A stretch of DNA of 64,000 bases from Allodiplogaster sudhausi (taxonomy: Eukaryota; Nematoda; Chromadorea; Rhabditida; Diplogasteridae): the NCBI GenBank assembly GCA_945643635.1, contig CALZFC010000043.1, forward strand, positions 518,501 through 582,500, read 5' to 3'. Under the pieces are notes generated by a model. The model saw nothing but the letters and a program-made list of their open reading frames with translations, had not been told where the DNA came from and made no database searches. Positions 25,544 to 36,355 of the stretch are shown in pieces. How positions within the stretch are numbered: the first letter of the stretch is position 1; every line of letters starts with the position of its first letter. The position numbers and the translations under genes were made by a program.

Positions 25544-26023
25544 TAAGAAGTGAACTAAAGAAACGGAGAGAAGTAAAAAAAAACTAGAAGAGAGAAAAAA
25601 ATACCAGATAGAGCAGGAAAGCAGAGAGAATGCAGACGCGAACAACGGGATTCAGCAGCATGTCAGAGTAGGTTGTCATGAAGAACTTGGAGAGACAATG
25701 ATTCTTCTCGAAGCTGTCGTCCTCGACGGGGACACTTCCTCCAACCACTCCAGGCACCCATCGAGCATCTCAAGCAAGGACATCAGGTAAGCAAGGAGAC
25801 AACGCGAACCGTAGGCTGGAGGAAGACCCAAGGCGGCTGCCAGAGCTGCTTTCTTCTTTCTCCGGCGAAGTTTCATGAAGGTCAGACAGTGGCGGTGGTC
25901 CAGTTCTCGACGGCAAGTCAACACTAGAATCGCGGCGAAGAACGTCAGTTGATAGATGTAAGTGAAGATTACTGCTACCACCGCGTAGGCACAGAACATC
26001 TGAAAGAGGGAGAGAGAGAGAAA

Positions 26024-26057
<34 letters not shown>

Positions 26058-29000
26058 TAGAGAAAGAGAGAGAAAAATAGAGAGAGAGTGAGAGCGAGAA
26101 AGAGAGAGAAAAATAGAGAGAGAGAGATAGAGAAAGAGAGAGAGAAAAATAGAGAGAGAGATAGAGAAAGAGAGAGAAAAAAATAGAGAGAGAGTGAGAA
26201 AGAGAGAGAGAGAGAGAGAGCTGACCTGTACAGAAGGGAAGGGAGTTGCGCATCCAACAGAGAAGGAGATGAGATCAGTGAGAGAAGTGACGGTGATGGA
26301 GACTGCGGCATCTGCGAATGTTTCTCTCATCCTCTCGCGGAGACCAGCTCGGGAAGGAGTGGCACGCCAAGCAGACAGCAGAATGAACACGTTGTCCACT
26401 CCCACAGCTCAACACTCCAGTTACTGTCTATTCATTACAGAGAGCCTACATATATGTATGTATGTACATATGTATGTATTCCGTTCGCACGATTACATAT
26501 GTATTGCATTTTTCCAATAATTATCTTTTCTTTATCTCTTTTCCCTCGCTGTTCTTCATGGGGATGGTGAGATGAGACAGGAAGAAGAACAGTTCATGTC
26601 ATAATGTCTCTCAATTCCTTCTCCCGCCTCTCACTCACTTTTGCCACTCGCGCACTTCGCGCTTCTCCGGTTGCATCTAAACGAGCTTGCGCTCTTCTTT
26701 TCGAGAAGACATCCTTTCACACGCTGTCCCTCTCTCTCTCTCTCTCTCTCTCTTCATTCCTCCCTTTCTGTCTCTCTCTCCCTCTCTCTCTCTCTCTTCG
26801 TTCCTCCCTTTCTGTCTCTTTCATCTCTTCGTTGCTCTCTTCTCTTTCTGCTTCTCTCCCATCTTCCGTTTTCATCTTTTGCTTGCAGTTGCATGGTCAG
26901 TTGTAGCCTTCTTCGGGAAAAAGACAGACTTCTCCAGGAAATGGCACCTTTTTGCGACTGAGGTTTGTTTTCCGTGAAAGAGAGCGGTAGATGAGAAGGA
27001 AAGAGAAAGAGCAAGAGAAAGGGGAAAATAAATAGAAAGGAAGGAGTTGAAGATGAGAGAGAGAAAGAGAGGAAGCGCGTGAGAATGAGAGAGAGAAGAA
27101 TAAGGATGGCTGCTTGTCTCAGCAGGAGAGTGGTCATTCTTGTGGCCAAGAACTATGCTTCTCCGCAAGCATGCATACACGTACACGCATGTAATATGAA
27201 GTGACTGTTCTTTCTCTTTCCTCAGTTTCTACTTCTGCTCTCCAGCAATGCAACTCTCTGTTTCAGGCGAAGACCAATGGAATGAAAAAAGGAAGAGAGA
27301 TAGAGAGAAAAGGCGTCTTGTATACGCGAGTACACCTTCGCTTCATTCTCCCCTTCAATGCAAAGATCTCACCTCAGCCACAGATTCGGAAGCCGCTGAC
27401 AACGTTTTTGTCTTTCTTTCTCTCTCTCCTCTAAATCTTTCTCATATTCTTTTTCTCTGCACTCTTTCTCTCTCTCATGCTTGTCTCTCCTCTCTGCTTC
27501 TTTTACGCATAAGCCGTCCTTTGCTCCCTGAGGACTGTCAATGCGACGTGAACAAACTTGGTCTTATGGCTGAAAGGAACAGAGATGGAGACCCGCGACA
27601 AATAAAGACAGGGACTAAAAGACATCAGGGGAGAAAAAAGAGAGGGAGAGAAGAAGAGAGAGAAAGAAAGAGAGAAAGAGAGGGACGACTGACAAAAGAC
27701 GATGAAGGGCATAGAGTAGGCGACAGAAGTGATGCCGAAATTGAGAAGGAGAAGGAGACCGACGGCGGAGATAATGGCCATGGCAGCAGAGAACACGCCA
27801 CCCAAGGCCAGCCAGGGACGGGAGCGTCGCCATGAACACAGGCAGCACAGCACAACGGTGTACACTGACACCACTCCGAAGCATGGACCCAGCATCCTAA
27901 CAGTTCATTATCATCTCTCTTCCAGTTACTTTTCTCTTTCTCTCTCTCTCTTTCTCGCTTTCTCTCTCAAGAATGAACAGTTCATGCCCGATGAGTTGCA
28001 GTCGATCCCGTGCACTTTCGCTTGCAAGAGTTTCGTATGTCCACCAAGACGTGCGAATGAGAGGAGAGTGATAAGAGAGAAGGAATCGTACGAGTTGCAA
28101 TTCCCACTGCTCGGCCAGCCAATCCTCCTCCCTGGAGGAATGCCGCAGGGCATAAGGAAGCATGATTGCCTTCGCACCCGAGATCTGCCGGTTCTCGTCC
28201 AGAGTCACTCCACCAAGCAAATGCGCCATTCCCACTGAGTCGACCTGGAAACGTGTCAACAACAACCATTGAGAGAGAGAGAGAGAGACGAACACTTACT
28301 TGAATGGCTTCGCTGATCTGGGAAAGGGTCATCTCATCGATTGATCGATTGAGAAATGAACTGTCCGTCACAAGGAGAAGTTTGAACATCTCGACAAGTG
28401 GATTGCTAACGCAGATCTCTTCTTCGCTGAATTCATGCAGTTATTGATACTGACAGAGATACTTATACAGTACATACATATATGCTATCATAGCTCCTGC
28501 TTTTTTTATCTTTTCCTTCAAGTCTTAATTCATTCATTAATAAATCATGACAGACAACCTATCTGTATGCTTGAATAAACACCGTAAAACCAGTAAAGTG
28601 TATAAAGGAGAGAAGAGGAGAAAGAATGCAAGAAGTTAATAATTTCAGGAAATGACCACCTTTTTTACTAATAAAAAATGATTGAAGGCAAAGAAAAATT
28701 GAAACTGACGCGGATACATTAGGCGAGAAAAGCGAGTTGATGGCTCGGCCAAAGTCGGGTGGCATGGGGAACTTGACGCAGATGCGAGGGTAGGAGACGG
28801 CCGAGCTGCGGGCCGAGTCCAGCACGGTCAGCGACTGCACGCGCCCCCACAACGACATCGCCTCCCGCATCGTTGCCATGTTCAGAACATCCGCCTCCTC
28901 TTCTCGGTGGGTCACAATGATGTAGCCAGCACGCTTCATGTCATATCTACAAGAGAGAACTCTCCAGGATACGGAGGCAGCTGGAAGAGGCCTTCAGTGG

Positions 29001-29923
29001 GAAAGATTGGGGCAGACAGAGCGTTGCGGAATAGAATGAAGTTCGTCATATTGAAATTTCTTGTACTTATGGAAAGTCTTTAATAGCAAAAAAAAAAATG
29101 CTTGATGCTTCTTTTTTCAGTTAAACTGTTTTAAAATTGTTTTTCAACATTGACGTGAGCCTTTGTTTCTCACGCGCACAAATGCATGTTGGGTGCCTTC
29201 TTCTTCTCTGCCTTCTCTGATTGGCCGAAGGGGAGCGCCTTCGCGGCCTCTTTTATGATTCCCGGCTACTCCTCCTTTTTCTCTTCACCATCTCCAGATG
29301 GTTGCATTCTTTTTTCGATAAACTGGCCTGCATACTTTGGTTCGCCACAAATTTTCCATTCTCTTCAATCACAAGCAGTCGTTGTAGCGGTCTTCCTTTC
29401 ACTTTTGTTGTAGAGAAGTGAGGAATGGAAGAATAGAAACACCAAAAGGAATGCTAGTGAATACCCTTCTGGGAGATCTGGTAGCAGGGAAGAAAGAGAG
29501 GGAGAGGGAGAGAGAGAGAGAGAGAGAGAGAGTGAGAGGAAACAGAGTGAGGGAGGGGAGGTGAGAGAGGGAGAAAGATACAGACAAGGAGAGTGAGAGA
29601 GGGGAGGGACAGAGAGAGGGAGAAAGCTACAGACAAAGAGAGTGAGAGAGGGAGAGAGAGAGAGGGAAAAGATATAGACAAAGAGAGTGAGAGGGGGTGG
29701 CAGAGAGGGAGTGTGGGTGACGAAGAAAGAGTTAAATAGAGCAGGAGAAAGAGCGTAAATGTCTTTTCGTACGCGTTCTCCGTTTCAGGACGGCGCTACC
29801 AATAGCCCTATCCAGACAATTTCCGCAGCGAACTCCATTTTATTCTTTATAGTAAAGACAAAAGCAGAGAAAATTTAAAGGAATAAAAGAAAGAGAGTAA
29901 AGCTAGCGAGTCCGGGAAGATAA

Positions 29924-29971
<48 letters not shown>

Positions 29972-32900
29972 ACACAGAGAAGAAAAGTTCGGACTTTGTA
30001 AGTTCGGTGGCAATTGTTCCGAAAAAAGTTCAGACATTAAAAGTTCGCGGGACACATGTTTCCACCCATGTAACAATTAGTTCCAAACGGTGCTCGAACT
30101 TTGAAAAGTTACCATTGTTCCGATTTTTTTAACCAGTACATTGAATCTAAATTTCGAACTCTAGTACAACGGCACAGAAATACGGTCAAACATGCAGATG
30201 CATGAATTTTTTGGAATACATTGTTGCTCGCATCAGTTTTATTTGTTAAATCAACGTTTGTTTTGCAAATTTCTTTCGCTTTCAGGCAGTTTTCGTCGTC
30301 ACGAGAGAAGGAAGAAGACGAAGTATAGCAAGAGGCGTCCGCGCTCACTTACTCAAGACGGGTACCGAGCAGCTACTTGGCTGCGCACTCGCTTATATCT
30401 GGTTGGTTTTTTATGAATCTTTTTTCAAATGCAGTATTTAAAGATGAAGCCTAGTTTGTAAGTGATTATTGAAGTTTCTTTGCATTGCTTACTTGGTTTT
30501 GTATTGCATTTTATTTAAATGTGAGCATTTATCTTTTTACTTTCAGATAGGTTGTCATAGAAAAACGTTGCCGAGCAGCGTAGGCGGGAGCTGATCATCG
30601 TCGACATCTTCCCGTATTCACAGGTTTGATTTTAAGCAAACAATCGAACAAATTCTGTAATGACTCTGAATAATATTCGCTGTTGTCTATTTGCAAAAAA
30701 AAACTCATCGTCTTTTAAGCGATAAATGTGATTTATTTGATTAAATATTACTAGCACATGGATCACAGTTGATTCTTAGATGTTTGGCGATGGTGGGAGT
30801 CAAGGGACTTGGCGCAAGCAGTTTAATTCATAGTTCTGTGCGCAATATTCTTTTGAATGGTGTTAAGTTTCGTATGCCGTGTGCGGCCTTTTAAAGGTTC
30901 CAACATATGCAGATACCGATGCACTTTAACAGAAAAGCTTAGAAAGCACAATTATTTAGTCTAAAATAGCCGAGTTTATTTTTTGTATTATTGTAGAGAA
31001 CGCAGTGGTGGCTTCTGGCCTGGCAAAGCTTCTTCTCAACTGCTTCCTCTTTTCCTGATGAAGAGTAACTAGGACTCAGTCTTCATTGCGTAAGGAGCGA
31101 GAAGATTCGCGTCGACTTCCACGGATATTGAACAGGTAAATATAATTTTTATTGACAAAATAGAGCAATGGATTTTACTGGAATTTTGCGTTCTGTTTTG
31201 TTAACAAGCCTGTCCAGAGCTCATAAAATGTACCGTACTTTATAGTCCGAGTTCGTGACTGCTCTTTTCAAAGGATTACGGTTGGAGATGCCTGGAGTTA
31301 GTTGGATGATAGAGATGTTATCTTATATTCATGCCGTAATAGTTTTTTTATTGCTTATTTTAACCCGATTTCTTCTATTTCTTTTTATTCCACTCCAGAA
31401 TCCTTTTGAAAAGAAGCGTCGATGTTATCTTATATTCATGCCGTTATAGTTAGGGCTTTTTTTACTCAATTTTTTCCTTTTACATTTCTCTTCTTCTTCT
31501 CCTTCTCCAGAATGCACTCGATCTGCGCGCGTGCCAACGCCATCTTCGCCCTCATGCTGTGGGTGCTGACCGCGGTGACGCTCGGCTGCTTCTTCTCCAC
31601 GGTCTTCCTCGATTACACGACGAGTGGCAAGATTGAAGTCGGCGAGATCAAAGTGTACGTTTCGTGTGGCGATTCCTGCTTGTTTCCGTAAAGGGGAAAA
31701 AGGTGGTCCGAGGGTCCCACAAAATGGGTGCATAAGGCTTCCGAAGGCCTCAAAAAAAGGGTGAGTAAGCCAAAAATTTAAATTTTTTTTCGTAAAAAAT
31801 TGAGTTGGTTGGCCAAAAAGTTGAATTTTCGGGTCTCAAAAATTGAGTGGGTAGTCCGGTTCGGACCCCCCTTTTATTCCCTGTTTCCGTATATCAAAAT
31901 GAACTTGATTCCCGCCAACAGCAACAAAATATAAGAGAACTTTCAAATCATTGGACGGTTCTGTCAAGGTATCTTTGCATCGTCTGCCATTCTTATTGCT
32001 TATACTTTTCAGTACAGTTTAGAGTATCCTTACTCAAAATTCCTCTTACTCTTACTTAAACTACCACACTACTTTACAACTTTTCTGTGACAATGTGGAG
32101 TACCCCTACTTTAATTGCCCTTAGTTAGGTGCCCATTCTTTAAAGGAGGTATCCGGGGAATAATTAACCTACGTTCTTTTCTTCATAAACATGTTCATCT
32201 TGGCCTAAAACATGAATCCAGAAAGTTTGAGCGATTTTCTTCCATTACATTCTGAGCAGTTGTAACGTGAAAACTGGTGGGTAGAGTATTAGCTACGGTA
32301 GGTCAGAGCCACCCACCTATTTCACATGTTCTCTCGACCGAGAGACAGGCAACTTTATGAGCGCGCGCATTCAAACTCGTTCTCTAGCGCTACTGTAGAA
32401 TTCTTCGCCGGTTACTTCCTTTAAGTACCTCTAAGTAACCCTTTCCTTAGAATACCCCTCCATTTCCAGTCGCAAGATCGCCGACTACGCTTCTGAGAGT
32501 GGCCATGCTGACGTTGCTCACCTCGACTTCTCGCTCGCCGTCGATGTCTCCAAGGCCTTCAACTGGAACGTCAAGCAGCTCTTCCTCTATCTCGTCGCCG
32601 AGTATGAGACGCCCGCTCATGTTAGAGGATTTTAATTACAATTAGTTGGACTTAATTTGTTAGAATTCTACTTTTGTTTACTTACTTGTTCAGATTACTG
32701 TTTATATCATTCCCACTCATATGTTAGAGAATTTATTTGCTCTCTTTGTTTACTTTTATAGCTTTCTTTAGCACGCTTCTATATTTATAGATCTCAATCC
32801 ATTTCACGCCCCCCTCCTTCCTACAGTATCCCTTCCTTTTCCAGAAGGTCAACCAGGTCGTCATCAGGGACGAGATTGTGCATCGTGCCGAGCGCGTTGT

Positions 32901-34098
32901 CATCGACGAACGCAAGACGCGTCCCGAGTACTGGTATATCTTCTGTGTAAAATACATTTCTTCTTTGTAAAATATTTTCAAGGGTGATTTGTGCGCAACA
33001 TTTTGAAGTTACCATATAGTTTATTTTTCTTCTCTTTCAGGAGTTCCTCAGCAAGGCAGACCACGCGCAGTTCGAACGGGAGAAGCAGATGCGAGCTCTG
33101 GGCCGTAAGCAATAAGAAGGAGTGTGAAATTAATTACTATTTTTCTGCCCATATCCTTTCTTTATTTGTTCTGCAAATCAATCTGGTTTGAGAAAGTGTA
33201 GCCGTATTAACTTTTCAGTCAGAAATCTCTTTCGTAGAGGCTATTTTGGTGATCTATAACTAAAAAGCTAGGGTTTAGGTGATAATTCTCGCTCCTTTTT
33301 CCGTCTTTTCTATTCCCCATATGTTATCGTCTTTTATTTTGTTCTGTCCATTGTTTTCTCGCCGATCCATAAGCCACTCAAGCTTTAAGATGGCACCGCT
33401 ATTCCAGCGTACTGTTATGCATAAAGATTATCAATAGAATACCATTCCCCTCCTCAAATCGCCTTTCCCACTTTTACGAGTTCATTTTTTTCATTGCCAC
33501 TTACATTTGTTCCAAGTTGTCTTCCTTGTTGTTGATTTTTCTGCTGGTTTTACGGTGTTTTCCTGCCATTGAATTAACCTTATTAAAAAGGATTTAACAC
33601 ATGTCTGATTTGAAACATTTTATTGACATGCAACACTGAATTCTTATTGGGAATATGCAAGCAAGAAAGCAAAAAAAATCAATCGATGAAGCGAGCGGGC
33701 TGCCTAGCCGGGGCGAGCAGTAACGAACTTTTATGTTACATGGGTGGGAGCAATTTGTTCCTTTCACTTGTTACCGCGCTGGTAACTTTTAATGGAAAAA
33801 CTAAAAGTTCGCGGGGCGAAACAATATTGCTCCGTAGTGAATTCGGAACAATATGTTCCGCGTAATTGTTACCAGCGCGGTAACTTTCTTCTCTGTGTGA
33901 GGGAAAGGGTGGTAGTGAAAAGCAAGGCAGATTGTCATGACGAACCTTCTAGTTGCATAGAAAGGATCGCTGTCGTTGATATGGAAAAGAGAGTCCAGAA
34001 GGGACAACTCACGACGAGCTTGGGCATCCGTTGGAGTGTACAGCTCCAGTTCATCCTTCATGAAGGCACCTCCATGTCTGAATGAGAGAGAGAGAATG

Positions 34099-34138
<40 letters not shown>

Positions 34139-34282
34139 ACTTGGTTACTTGAGCAGGCCGGTAGAGAGAATAGCCGTGATGAGAACGGGGAGTGCGATGA
34201 AGGGAGTAGGATAGGCGACGACGATAGTTGAGTAGTCTGCGAAGAGAGAGGCAAACCGCCTCTCCACCCAGTCTATCCTCAT
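21844..34282 (-). CDS. Patched-related (PTR) sterol-sensing-domain membrane protein
   Basis: Eighteen exons close in phase to about 1008 residues: 34149-34282, 33946-34077, 28710-28946, 28300-28426, 27979-28244, 27694-27896, 26226-26407, 25810-25999, 25605-25768, 25318-25432, 25078-25234, 24732-24848, 24207-24369, 23611-23727, 23407-23559, 22663-22932, 22420-22523, 21844-22039. The start is MRIDWVERRFASLFADYST plus the first membrane helix; the first outer loop has ELYTPTDAQARRE. The sterol-sensing block covers exons 6-8 (LGGVFSAAMAIISAVGLL; GVDNVFILLSAWRATP; FTYIYQLTFFAAILVLTC). The second half has SINVGILGFMTFWGVRLDFI, GFCVDFAAHLAYNF and GTPILQSASSTMLGVSF. The architecture is RND-like with 12 helices. 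Nematode PTR proteins act in cuticle, trafficking and lipid-related processes; cargo is unknown. Many short introns are pure CT repeats on the sense strand. The intron after 23407 starts GC. Intron 2 contains SPCS3. Confidence 0.88.
22045..26225 (-). repeat. CT-repeat-filled introns of the PTR gene
   Basis: Introns 22040-22419, 22524-22662, 23728-24206, the middle of 24370-24731, 25433-25604 and 26000-26225 consist largely of GA repeats on plus, that is CT repeats on the sense strand, running up to the acceptor CAG. Degenerate higher-order units of about 34-57 bp are visible in 22070-22340 and 23740-24180. Frames across them translate to Ser-Leu strings and are not genes. Confidence 0.9.
24893..25096 (-). 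repeat. About 46-bp minisatellite carrying copies of a splice donor
   Basis: About four to five units (AGTCGGAGGAACCAGTGAAA, then TGATACAGTAAGAAAGGAAG and AACC...) are tandem in PTR intron 11. On the sense strand each unit repeats the last coding bases of exon 11 and its donor (CCGACTCNTG|GTTCTTCC). I placed the real donor at 25078/25077, the copy nearest the exon, because it closes the phase to SWLRMFSASVKASG. Confidence 0.8.
29985..30125 (+). repeat. Dispersed repeat with AAGTTCG motifs, copy 1
   Basis: Contains recurring AAGTTCG, TTGTTCCG and AAAAGTTCGCGGG motifs, and the CCACCCATGTAACA box also found, inverted, at 33715-33890. It lies in PTR intron 2 upstream of SPCS3. The element type is not recognised. 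Confidence 0.5.
31512..33115 (+). CDS. SPCS3: Signal peptidase complex subunit 3 (22/23 kDa), divergent C-terminus
   Basis: Exons 31512-31654, 32470-32620 and 32845-32946, with 33041-33115 as the probable last exon. MHSICARANAIFALMLWVLT begins a single N-terminal membrane helix, followed by the lumenal TVFLDYTTSGKIEVGEIKV. Then come FSLAVDVSKAFNWNVKQLFL and VNQVVIRDEIVHRAERVV, the family's most conserved stretch. SPCS3 is an ER membrane subunit needed for signal peptide cleavage. The usual C-terminal third (a YYFxDDG-like segment and beta strands) was not found. The last exon instead gives EFLSKADHAQFEREKQMRAL and stop, for about 156 residues against about 180. The exon preceding the ATG starts right after a CAG acceptor, so a 5' UTR intron or spliced-leader site is likely. 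Exon-like stretches at 30287-30400, 30562-30624 and 30998-31138 may be 5' exons. The gene is nested in PTR intron 2. Confidence 0.8.
31691..31881. mobile_element. MITE copy A (191 bp) with 10-bp target duplication
   Basis: Terminal inverted repeats AGGGGAAAAAGGTGGTCCGA / TTCGGACCCCCCTTTTATTCC. Identical flanks TGTTTCCGTA occur at 31681-31690 and 31882-31891, a 10-bp target duplication of Mutator-like size. It lies in SPCS3 intron 1, 37 bp from the donor. A related copy is at 40591-40729. Confidence 0.85.
33715..33890 (-). repeat. Dispersed repeat with AAGTTCG motifs, copy 2 (inverted)
   Basis: Contains CGAACTTTTATGTTACATGG (complement of the shared box), a palindromic GTTACCGCGCTGGTAAC that recurs inverted near 33871, and AAAAGTTCGCGGGG. 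Together with copy 1 it brackets the SPCS3 gene. Confidence 0.5.
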
Positions 34283-35594
34283 CCACTGATCCAAGCAAGT
34301 TACTTCTACAAGGGAAACTACACGGGATGAAGAAGAAATGGAAGAAGATATTTAAAATTGTAGGAATCTGATTAATTAATCTGGCTTTCATCACATTATT
34401 GGCGAAAGTGGTAACAACCGCGGGGTTATTTTGGGTACCGCTGAAGCGTTTTAATCCTTGAAGGGTCAGCAAATGAGTAATGTGGATTGGGGGATGCAGT
34501 TAGATTCTGCATGGCATATTTCTGCTGGCAAGGAAGCATCTCTTGGAAGAGCGCCATGAGAAGGATCTTCACTTTTTCATGCAGAGTACGAATATCATAT
34601 CCATGTTTGTAAGAGCATCAGGAAAAAGGACCAAATTGAATAATAATAGCAAAGTAGCATCTAATTTGCATAAACATCAGTCAAATCGTAAAACATGGCG
34701 AGAAGAGGAAAATGCAATGGAATCAGCGCATGGAGATTATTGAAACCGTTGAAGCCAGCGGAGTGAGCTGGACCAGCAACAACACTTCATCACTTCCCCC
34801 ATCTCAAGCACTCCCATTCTTCTTCTCTAGCCACTCTCTGCTCCTCCCCTACCCTCTCTCTCTCTCCCTCTCTCGCTCTCTCCCCCCCCCCCCCTCTCTC
34901 TCTCCCTCTCTCTCTTTCTCTTTCTCCCTAGGAAGTGGACACAAAGGGCAAACATGCGTGCATGCGCGAACATGCACGAAGTGGTCTGAAATAAAATGAT
35001 AAGGAAGATAAGAAGAGAGATGAAGACAGAATGGTGAAGCTTCCCATGCAGCACCGCACTTCTAGAAGAGGGAGAGTAAGAGAGGGAGGAGGAGAAGAAG
35101 AGAGGGAGAGAGAAGGTGGGGGAGGCGAGAGAAAGAGAGATGGAGAGAAATGGAGAGACGGAGAGGCTTGAGAGGGAGAGAGAGGGTGGGGGAAGCGAGA
35201 GAAAGAGAGATGGAGAGAAGTTGAGGGAGAGGGGGAGACGCTTGAGAGGGAGAGAGAGGGTGGGGGAGGCGAATGAGAAATCGAGATAGAAGAAGCCTTT
35301 GAGTGAGAGACTGCGTAGACTGTAGACTGTATAGAATCGGGGAAGATAAAGACAGTAGAAATTTAAGGAGAAAGAGTGGGGTTTGTGAAGAGCATTAAAG
35401 AAAAAAAAGATAAGTAAGACAAAGAGAGCAGCAAAAAGAGCGAGAAATTGAAGGAGAGCAAGAGAGAGAGAAAGGGAAGAGAGTACAGTGAGCGAGAATT
35501 TCATTGGCTATGCCTGAAGAATACACCGTCATCTACAGCGACTGGTCCTTCTTACAGCTCCTGATGTCCTTTCCTCTTTCTCTGCCTCACTCTC

Positions 35595-35667
<73 letters not shown>

Positions 35668-36312
35668 TTCACACGGTCTCTTTGATCATTGTGTTCCTTC
35701 TCTGTCTACTTCTCAAATCTCCTCGCATCATGTATTCGTTCTCCTTCTTCTGTTCTGTTGTCGTCACTCGACACTAAAAGGCTTGTGAGAATGAAAAGAA
35801 GAAAGAGAAGGAGTGTCATCGAACCCCTTCTCCTCGTTCACCTTCCGACCCCTCCACCCTTGGATGCCCCTTTTCAATCTCCTTCCTTGACCTAACCCCT
35901 CCTTCATTCTCCGTTTCTTGCCCTCCCTCTGCTCTCTATATTCTGTGGATTATTTTGTGTGTGTCGTTGTGCATATTTGCACAACGAAATCAACTATCAC
36001 CATCCATATTTCCATGTAAAAACACTGCCATTCCATAACACGACGATCAAACTTTTTTATTTTTTATTCTATTACAAGTGTCATAATTACAAACTAACAA
36101 TTTTCAATGATAGAAAGTAACAATTTTCATAGTTATACTTATGTACATATAAGCCTGAGACTGACGTTTCTATTACCTCAAAGGAATATCTCATGAATAA
36201 ATATCAAAAATTAAGACTGAGCCGCAGTCAGAAGGTGACAGTGAAAAGGGAAGAACCGAGGAGGTGTCATTCGAGAAGCGTAACGTGGCACACGCGAAAG
36301 AGCCATTCAAAG

Positions 36313-36355
<43 letters not shown>

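Noticed and set aside
30287..31138. Separate ribosomal or RNA-binding protein gene (basic exon-like segments)
   Set aside because: Frames do not join, each breaks within 20-40 codons, and no family match was seen; they may be 5' UTR exons of SPCS3.
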